This document shows positions 57,688 to 64,000 of a stretch of 64,000 nt of DNA, one piece after another. This stretch comes from Clostridiales bacterium (GTDB taxonomy: Bacteria > Bacillota > Clostridia > Christensenellales > CAG-917): contig CP091734.1 in assembly GCA_022009995.1 (NCBI GenBank), forward strand, positions 868,001-932,000, given 5' to 3'. Both the position numbers and the translations under genes were made by a program. The notes below the pieces were generated by a model. It was not told where the DNA came from and ran no database searches. It was given only the letters and a program-made list of their open reading frames with translations. The first letter of the stretch is position 1. Each line of letters opens with the position of its first letter.

Positions 57688-59424
57688 ATGTTTAAGTTGC
57701 TTCGTCTGTTAAAGCCCGACGCGGGCAGAATAGTGCTTGTCGTATTTCTGACGCTGATAACCTCGGCGGCAAGTCTTGCGCTGCCGTATCTTATGAGTTA
57801 TATCGTGGAATACGGTATCGGCGGGCAGAATATGACGGTTACGCTTGCGTGTTCCGGGATAATGCTCGGCGTGTCGATAATGGGGCTTGTCGTGGGCATT
57901 TTGTCCTACAAAATCTCGGCGGGCGTCGTCAGCAGATATTCAAAAACTTTGCGCGAAGTAATTTTCAAAAAGGTAAACACGCTCAATCCCGACCAGCTCA
58001 ATCACTGGGGCACGGGCGCGCTCATCACGAGAAGCACAAACGATATCTGGCTTCTGGAAGAGTGCGCGAGTATGCTTATGCAGAGCGTCATCAGTATTCC
58101 CATTCTGGTGCTTGGCGGAAGCGCGCTGGCGTTTCTTGCCGATCCGTGGCTTGCGCTTATCATGTTCACGTTCGTGCCGGTCGTCGTGACGGTGCTGTAT
58201 TTCGTCGTGCGTCGCATTATGCCTCTTTGGGAAAAGAGCGACGAATACATCGACAAACAGAACAGCATTATCCGCGAAAGGTTGACGGGTATCCGCGTTA
58301 TCCGCGCGTTCAACAGGGAAGACCGCGAGTGCGACCGCGCCAACGAAGCCACGCTCGTCATGGCGAAAAACATCATAAAAGCCAACGTCAATATGGGGCT
58401 TCTTACGCCGGTTATCATGCTGGGGCTTAACCTTGTCACGATTCTTATCCTGTACGTCGGCGCAAAGCTTATGCAGGGCGGAAAGTCGGCGGTTACGGGG
58501 GCGGATATTATCGCGATCGTGCAGTACGTCGCGCTTGTCATGAACGGCATTATGATGTTTGCGATGATGCTTGCGTTTTTGCCGAAAGTCGCCGTAAACA
58601 GCAGACGTATCAACGAGATTCTGGAAACGGAAGTTCAAAAAGAACCCGACGACGAAAACCTGCCCGCTTTTTCGGGCTCACTTAAATTTTCTCACGTCGA
58701 TTTCAGATACGAAGGGGCGTCGGAGAACGCGTTGAGCGACGTGTCTTTCGATATCGCGCCCGGCGAAAAGGTTGCGTTCATCGGCGGTACGGGCAGCGGA
58801 AAAAGCAGCATCGTCAAACTTATTATGAAGTTTTTTAACCCGACTTCGGGCGAAATATCCTACGACGGAAAATCCGTGTCGGAAATCAGCGGAAAACGCG
58901 TCAGAAACAACGTGACGTGCGTGCTTCAAAACGCCACGATATTTTCGGGCACGATCGGCAGCAACGTCAGAATGTCGGCGGCGGACGCTTCCGACGAGCA
59001 GGTGTACGACGCGCTTAAAATCGCGGAACTGAAAGGATTTGTCGAAAACCTCGAAACGGGGCTCGACTACGAAATACTAAGCGGCGGCAGTAATCTGTCG
59101 GGCGGACAAAAACAACGTCTGTCGATTGCGCGCGCAATGCTTAAAAAAGGTTCGATTTATCTTTTCGACGACAGTTTTTCTGCGCTTGACTTCCTGACCG
59201 AAGCGCACGTCAAGGAAAACCTCGATAAAACCCTTTCGGGAAAAACGAAAATCGTAATGACGCAACGCGCGTCGACGGCGGCGTCGGCGGATAAAATATT
59301 CGTCCTGGACGAAGGGCGCATCGTCGGGCGAGGAACGCACAAAGACCTTCTTTCATCGTGCAGACAATATCGTGAAATTTACGAGTCGCAGACGGGACAA
59401 AAAGTCGAAGGAGGCGCATTATGA
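57688..59424 (+). CDS. ABC exporter subunit with degenerate ATP site (heterodimer partner 1)
   Basis: 578 residues, intact: six-helix exporter domain (about 1-310) and ATPase domain. Walker A GGTGSGKSS, signature NLSGGQKQRLSIARA, but Walker B ends LFDDSFSALD (Asp for catalytic Glu) and the switch is MTQRAST (Gln for His). That pattern marks the degenerate site of heterodimeric exporters such as TM287/288 and BmrCD. Overlaps its partner by 4 bp. Substrate unknown (drug, lipid or peptide). Confidence 0.92.
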   Translation: MFKLLRLLKPDAGRIVLVVFLTLITSAASLALPYLMSYIVEYGIGGQNMTVTLACSGIMLGVSIMGLVVGILSYKISAGVVSRYSKTLREVIFKKVNTLNPDQLNHWGTGALITRSTNDIWLLEECASMLMQSVISIPILVLGGSALAFLADPWLALIMFTFVPVVVTVLYFVVRRIMPLWEKSDEYIDKQNSIIRERLTGIRVIRAFNREDRECDRANEATLVMAKNIIKANVNMGLLTPVIMLGLNLVTILILYVGAKLMQGGKSAVTGADIIAIVQYVALVMNGIMMFAMMLAFLPKVAVNSRRINEILETEVQKEPDDENLPAFSGSLKFSHVDFRYEGASENALSDVSFDIAPGEKVAFIGGTGSGKSSIVKLIMKFFNPTSGEISYDGKSVSEISGKRVRNNVTCVLQNATIFSGTIGSNVRMSAADASDEQVYDALKIAELKGFVENLETGLDYEILSGGSNLSGGQKQRLSIARAMLKKGSIYLFDDSFSALDFLTEAHVKENLDKTLSGKTKIVMTQRASTAASADKIFVLDEGRIVGRGTHKDLLSSCRQYREIYESQTGQKVEGGAL

Positions 59425-61214
59425 AACGGTTTCGAAGCGGCGACAAAATGACGAAAAACGAAACGAAAAGCATAATTCTGCGCCTTGTCAAAGAAATCGG
59501 CAGAATCAAATGGGGCATGGTGTTGGTGTGCGTATTAAGCGCGCTTACGATGGCGGCAAACATCGCCGCGCCCAAGTTCTTGTCGGACGCTCTGGACGTC
59601 CTGAACGCATATAACGGGACGGGCGATCTTGTCGGACAAATCAAAAACACGCTCATACTTCTTATCATCATATATACGGCGTATTCGGTGCTGAGTTACG
59701 TCGAAATGCTGGCGTCGAACAAGATTGTCAGCATGCACTTTACGGCGGGACTTCGCATGGATATGTCCACGAAAATCAAGTACCTGCCCGTGTCTTACGT
59801 CGACAGGACGGAAGCGGGGCAACTTCTTGACAGAATGACGGGCGACGTGTCGCAAATGGGCAACAGTATCCACAGTATTGTCGAAACGCTTTTAATGGGC
59901 ATTTTGCAACTTCTGACGATTATCGTTATGATTTTCACGATAAACTGGGTGTTTGCGCTGATTGTTATCGCGTTTGTGCCTGCATCGGTTGTCGTGTCGT
60001 ACGTCATCGCAAAGAAGAGCGAACCTTATTTCGATAAGATGTTCAAATCGTCCGGCGAGATTTATCAGGTTGTCGAGGAAACGTATTCCGGGTATCAGAC
60101 GATAAAAAGCTACAACGTGGAAAACCGCCAGGAAGAAAAGCACGCGCGCGTCAACGACGAAATGTGCAAGGCGGAAGAAAGGGCGACGTTCCTGTCGTCG
60201 ATAATCACGCCCGTCGTGTCGCTCACGAACAATATCGCCTACGTCGCGATATGTTTAATCGGCGCGTATTTCGCAATCGAAGGTATGAAAATCGGCGGCG
60301 ACGTAGTCAGCGTCGCGGACATTATCGCCGTCGTCATTTACGCAAATGTTTTCGTCCCCGCTTGAAAGAATCGCCGGCGCGATAAGCAGTATTCAAAGGG
60401 TTGCATCGGCGTCGAAAAGGGTGTACGAGGTGCTTGACGAACCCGAAATGGACGTAAGGGAAGGCGAGATGCCCGAAAATGTTCAGGGCGTCGTCGACTC
60501 AACCACGTCGCGTTTTCTTATAATCCCGAAAACCCGCTTATCAAAGACATGAATATCCACGTCGAAAAAGGGCAAAAGGTGGCGATCGTCGGGCCTACGG
60601 GCGCGGGCAAAACCACAATCGTCAACCTTCTTATGCGATTTTACGATCCGAACTCCGGCGAAATAATAATCGACGGCACGGACACGGGCAAAGTCTCGCG
60701 CGAAAGCGTAAGGGGCTGTTTCTCGATGGTGTTGCAGGATACCTGGCTTTTCGGCGGCACGATTTACGACAATATCGCTTACGGAAAAGACAACGTTTCG
60801 CGCGAAGAAGTTATCGCCGCCGCAAAATCCGCGCACGCCGACGGCTTTATAAGGATGCTCCCCGACGGCTACGACACCGTCGTCAACGAATCGCTCACAA
60901 ACCTTTCGGGCGGACAAAAACAGTTGCTGACGATCGCAAGGGCGTTTTTGTCGGACAGACCTTTGCTGATTCTGGACGAAGCGACAAGTTCGGTCGATAC
61001 CCGCACGGAACTTCTGATACAGGGCGCAATGGACAAACTCATGCGTAAGAAAACCAGTTTCGTCATCGCCCACAGGCTTTCGACAATCGTCAACGCCGAC
61101 GTGATTCTCGTCATCAAAAACGGCGACGTCGTGGAATCGGGCACTCACGAAGAACTGCTTAAAAAGAACGGCTTCTATGCCGAAATCTACAACGCCCAGT
61201 ACAATTTCTCATAA
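59421..61214 (+). CDS. ABC exporter subunit with canonical ATP site (heterodimer partner 2; two frameshifts)
   Basis: Exporter membrane domain from MTKNETKSIILRLVKEIGRIKWGM, then ATPase domain with VGPTGAGKTTIVNLL, NLSGGQKQLLTIARAFL, LLILDEATSSVD and FVIAHRLSTI, all with the catalytic residues its partner lacks. Frames shift near 60355 (restored VFSSPLERIAG) and near 60510 (before YNPENPLIKDM). Length ~598. The start ATG overlaps the upstream stop and follows GGAGG. Confidence 0.92.
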
Positions 61215-61270
61215 ATCAACCGGACAGCAATTCTTACGGTGACGGAAATTTAATTCAAAAAGCAGACGAA

Positions 61271-61306
61271 ACGGCAATTCCGAAACGGCGGGATTGCCGT
61301 TTTTCG
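61271..61306 (+). terminator. Terminator after the exporter operon
   Basis: ACGGCAATTCC/GGGATTGCCGT plus TTTTTC. Confidence 0.8.
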
Positions 61307-61352
61307 TTGTCGGTTTTTAATGGTTTCGGGCAAAAAATGTAAACGAAAGTTG

Positions 61353-61381
61353 TTGTTATTTTCACAAAGTAATGTTATTAT
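61353..61381 (+). promoter_or_regulatory. Promoter of the lipase-like gene
   Basis: TTGTTA at 61353-61358 and TATTAT at 61376-61381, spacer 17. Confidence 0.6.
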
Positions 61382-61424
61382 AGTAATGTATAAGGGTTAG
61401 TGTTCCCTTTTTCAGGAGGAAAAT

Positions 61425-63128
61425 ATGAAGGCGAAGAAGAAACTTATCGGCATTCTGCTTGTAATAGTGGTGGTTGTTTTGAGCCTTGGCGTGCTTACCG
61501 CATGCGGCGAAACCCCGGGCGAAACGTCGAAGAATAAAAAGGCTGTCGTCATTTGTACGGCGTTGCTTTCGGGCGGGCTGTACGACACGAAGACGAACGA
61601 GGCAATCTGGGATCCCGTTGCCGAGGGCGTTTATTTCCAGCAGGTGTTCCCCGGCGGGGATATGATGGGACTTGTCATGGCGGTGCTTACCGACAAGACG
61701 ACGTACGACTTAATCGACGGCATTATGAAGTACAAGGACGAATCCGTCGAAAACTTATTATGGCAAATCACGCTTGACGAGCAGGGCAAAAGCAACAATC
61801 CGAATCTGCGCCCCGCAAACGTTCGCCCCACAACCGCGGACGGCACGTTCAAGTCAACGCTTTATAACGATTCCGGCGAAGTCGTCGACGGATACGGCGC
61901 ATACACGGCAGGCGAAAAAATTCAATACGGCGCAATCGCCACGTATCGTCAGCAATGCCTGGATCTGAAAGCCAGATACGAAAAGCAGGGCTGGGACGTC
62001 GTCGTTTTCAACTACGACTGGCGCATCGACAACAGGATCAATTCCGAACTTCTTGAACAATTCATTCAGACCAACGGCTGGGAAGAAGTAATTCTCACGT
62101 CGCACAGTATGGGCGGCCCCGTCGTTGCGGGATATATCGCAAGACTTCAAAACAAGTGGTTGGACGCGGAAGCGAAAAACCCCGGACAAACCGACGTCAA
62201 AAAACCGAACCAGATCATTCGCTCGTATCGCGCGTTCTCGCCTGCAACGGCAGGTTCACTTGACGCGATTTATTATCTTGACGATCCCATCGGAGCGATT
62301 GCCGACGTTGTAAACGGAACGGTCGGCGACACCCTCGGCGGCGTTGTTCTGGGCGTCGACGCGATTTCGGAAGGCATAAAGAAACTTGCGGGACCGCTTG
62401 CACAGAACCTTACTTCCGTAATGCAACTTCTGCCGTTCCAGACCTTTGCGGACTCCGATTATTACGGCGAAAACGAAAGCCCCGTTTACGTTGACGGCGT
62501 ACCCGTGACGAATATGTACGAATGGTACTGCTCGCGTCCCTGGGCGCACACCAGCGACTGGAAACCGGGCGTCGACGGCATTTACGACAAACTTAAACCC
62601 GGCATGAAAAACCTGCCGGCATACTGGGATTCCTTCTACGTCAAAGAAAGCGTGAACGACAAAGACGCCAACGTTTACGCGCCCGAACTCGTGAACACGA
62701 CTTATTGCCTGGGCGTCGGATACAACACCAAAAAGAGCGTTCAAATCGTGACGAAAGACACCGACACCGTTAAGGTCAACAAGGTTACTTACGAAATGTG
62801 GGACACCAAAAACCATAAGTACGACACGCCGCTTACCAGCATCGAATATTATTCCTACGACCACAAAGCAATACTCTTTGGCGACGGCGACGGAACAATG
62901 CCCACCAACGCATGCCTCGGCGGACTTAACTACAATGGCGACAAGACGATAAGCAACACGAAAGGTCGCGCGATTTATCCCTTGCCGGAAGCGCGCCAGA
63001 CCACGACGATTTGCTACTATAACACGAACCACGGCACCGTCGGCGGATATTGGGACGTCCTGAAATGGGACTTCTACGAGATGATGGATAAGATTATCGC
63101 CGAAGACGAAATAAATCCTTTCTTTTAA
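61425..63128 (+). CDS. LCAT-like alpha/beta-hydrolase lipoprotein (putative lipase/acyltransferase)
   Basis: 567 residues, intact. Signal peptide with lipobox LGVLTAC, the same end as OppA, so the enzyme is tethered outside the membrane. VVVFNYDWRIDN and LTSHSMGGPVVAGYIARL match lecithin:cholesterol acyltransferase-type hydrolases; Ser near 228 is the nucleophile. GDGDGTMPTNACLGGL and NTNHGTVGGYWDVL probably supply Asp and His. Likely acts on phospholipids or acyl esters. AGGAGGAAAAT precedes the ATG. Confidence 0.83.
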   Translation: MKAKKKLIGILLVIVVVVLSLGVLTACGETPGETSKNKKAVVICTALLSGGLYDTKTNEAIWDPVAEGVYFQQVFPGGDMMGLVMAVLTDKTTYDLIDGIMKYKDESVENLLWQITLDEQGKSNNPNLRPANVRPTTADGTFKSTLYNDSGEVVDGYGAYTAGEKIQYGAIATYRQQCLDLKARYEKQGWDVVVFNYDWRIDNRINSELLEQFIQTNGWEEVILTSHSMGGPVVAGYIARLQNKWLDAEAKNPGQTDVKKPNQIIRSYRAFSPATAGSLDAIYYLDDPIGAIADVVNGTVGDTLGGVVLGVDAISEGIKKLAGPLAQNLTSVMQLLPFQTFADSDYYGENESPVYVDGVPVTNMYEWYCSRPWAHTSDWKPGVDGIYDKLKPGMKNLPAYWDSFYVKESVNDKDANVYAPELVNTTYCLGVGYNTKKSVQIVTKDTDTVKVNKVTYEMWDTKNHKYDTPLTSIEYYSYDHKAILFGDGDGTMPTNACLGGLNYNGDKTISNTKGRAIYPLPEARQTTTICYYNTNHGTVGGYWDVLKWDFYEMMDKIIAEDEINPFF

Positions 63129-63144
63129 GCCTTGATTAGTAGCG

Positions 63145-63174
63145 AAAGCACGCGCTCGCCGCGTGCTTTTTTGT
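63145..63174 (+). terminator. Terminator after the lipase-like gene
   Basis: AAAGCACGCG/CGCGTGCTTT plus TTTTG. Confidence 0.85.
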
Positions 63175-63247
63175 TGCTCTTTTTCAAAAACCGAATTTTC
63201 TTACAAGTGTATAAAATTTAGGTTAATATTAAGTAATAATTATATAC

Positions 63248-63276
63248 TTGCAATAAAGACTATATTTATGTATAAT
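63248..63276 (+). promoter_or_regulatory. Promoter of the DUF1538 gene
   Basis: TTGCAA at 63248-63253 and TATAAT at 63271-63276, spacer 17. Only ~4-bases of leader to the ATG at 63287, and no SD. Confidence 0.7.
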
Positions 63277-63286
63277 AAGAAACGTA

Positions 63287-64000
63287 ATGAAAAAGAAGGA
63301 AGCAAAAAAACTCAATAAAATCGACGCGCAGGCAGTGCATAAGAAGCGCGCCCTTATCACGGAAAAAATAAGGGAATCTTTCGTATCGACCTTGCCGATA
63401 ATCATCATAGTTGCGATAATGTGTCTGTCGATACAACCTGTGCCGACGGGCTTATTGTTGTCGTTCCTTATCGGCGCGTTGCTGATAATCGTGGGAATGG
63501 GGCTGTTCACGCTTGGTGCGGACACGTCCATGACGCCGATCGGCAGCCGCATCGGCACGACTCTTACGAAGTCGAAAAACCTGCCGCTTATTTTGTTTGT
63601 AAGCTTTATTCTGGGCGTTGCGATAACGATTGCGGAGCCCGACCTTCAAGTTCTTGCGGAAACCGTGCCGCACATCGACGCCAAAGTCCTGCTGATTACG
63701 GTGGGCGTCGGCGTAGGGTTGTTCCTTGCGGTATGCATGCTCAGGACGATTCTGGGCATAAGGCTCAGATGGCTTATCCTTGCGTTTTACATAATCGTAT
63801 TCGTGCTTGCGGCGTTTGCCGACAAACTTTTTGTCGATTGCATTCGACTCGGGCGGGGTAACGACGGGGCCGATGACGGTGCCGTTTATCCTTGCGCTGG
63901 GCATAGGCGTAGCGAATATCCGAAGCGATAAAAAGGCGGAAGCGGACAGTTTCGGTCTTGTCGCGTTATGTTCGATAGGGCCGGTGCTTGCGGTGCTGAT
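63287..64000 (+). CDS. DUF1538 multi-pass membrane protein, cut by the window edge (one frameshift)
   Basis: At least seven hydrophobic helices. GMGLFTLGADTSMTPIGSRIG and, after correcting a lost base near 63835, SIAFDSGGVTTGPMTVPFILALGIGVA are the two inverted half-motifs of DUF1538 proteins, thought to be transporters of unknown substrate. Basic cytoplasmic N-terminus MKKKEAKKLNK. The gene is still open at 64000. Confidence 0.85.

Overview
The window looks like the chromosome of a low-to-mid GC Firmicute of class Clostridia. The signs are ribosomal protein L7Ae/YbxF next to rpsL, a tuf-rpmG-secE-nusG-rplKAJL layout, spoVG, a SpoIIQ-like M23 peptidase, GGAGG ribosome sites throughout and consensus -35/-10 promoters with 17-base spacers. 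An uncultivated gut lineage related to Christensenellales is my guess from gene content only. The sequence carries about 40 small indels, mostly one-base losses in short homopolymers, and they also break indispensable genes (rpsG, fusA, rplI, prfA, smpB). I read them as consensus errors of a long-read or metagenome assembly, not pseudogenes, and I annotate such genes as one full-length CDS.

Layout. 1-8.8 kb: end of a hemolysin-III-like gene, then the translation block L7Ae-rpsL-rpsG-fusA-tuf and rpmG-secE-nusG-rplK-rplA-rplJ-rplL with leader RNAs; rpoBC does not follow rplL. 8.8-9.4 kb: a gene-free array of terminator hairpins and related palindromes. 9.4-18.2 kb: acetyltransferase, domain-permuted GH3 glucosidase, DUF1540 protein, rplI-trmN6-rsmI, a dehydrogenase-like protein with a HAD phosphatase, a small lipoprotein and the SpoIIQ-like peptidase. 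18.3-23.4 kb: glycerol-3-phosphate oxidation and FGGY kinase operon. 23.4-25.2 kb: spoVG and murC, divergent.

25.8-34.4 kb: an oligopeptide ABC transporter operon (oppA-B-C-D-F plus a small membrane protein) with two unusual domain insertions. OppC carries a seven-repeat RCC1-type propeller in its first extracytoplasmic loop. OppF carries about 190 mostly helical residues between Walker A and the Q-loop, plus an acidic tail. This is the main candidate for an undescribed system.

34.7-42.1 kb: a dehydrogenase-like gene, rpmE, a YqhQ-PrmC fusion, prfA, a small P-loop ATPase, thrC and trpS. 42.2-48.4 kb, minus strand: ilvB-ilvN-leuA-cimA-leuB-like branched-chain operon. 48.5-51.3 kb: MGMT-like protein, phosphoribosyltransferase, ferritin-like protein, ion permease. 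51.5-57.1 kb: secG, rnr, smpB, metY, metA and ssrA (tmRNA), so most of the ribosome-rescue machinery is clustered. 57.1-57.6 kb: a 184-bp tandem repeat whose units each carry a copy of the tmRNA 3' end. 57.7-64 kb: a heterodimeric ABC exporter, an LCAT-like lipase lipoprotein and a DUF1538 membrane protein that runs off the edge.
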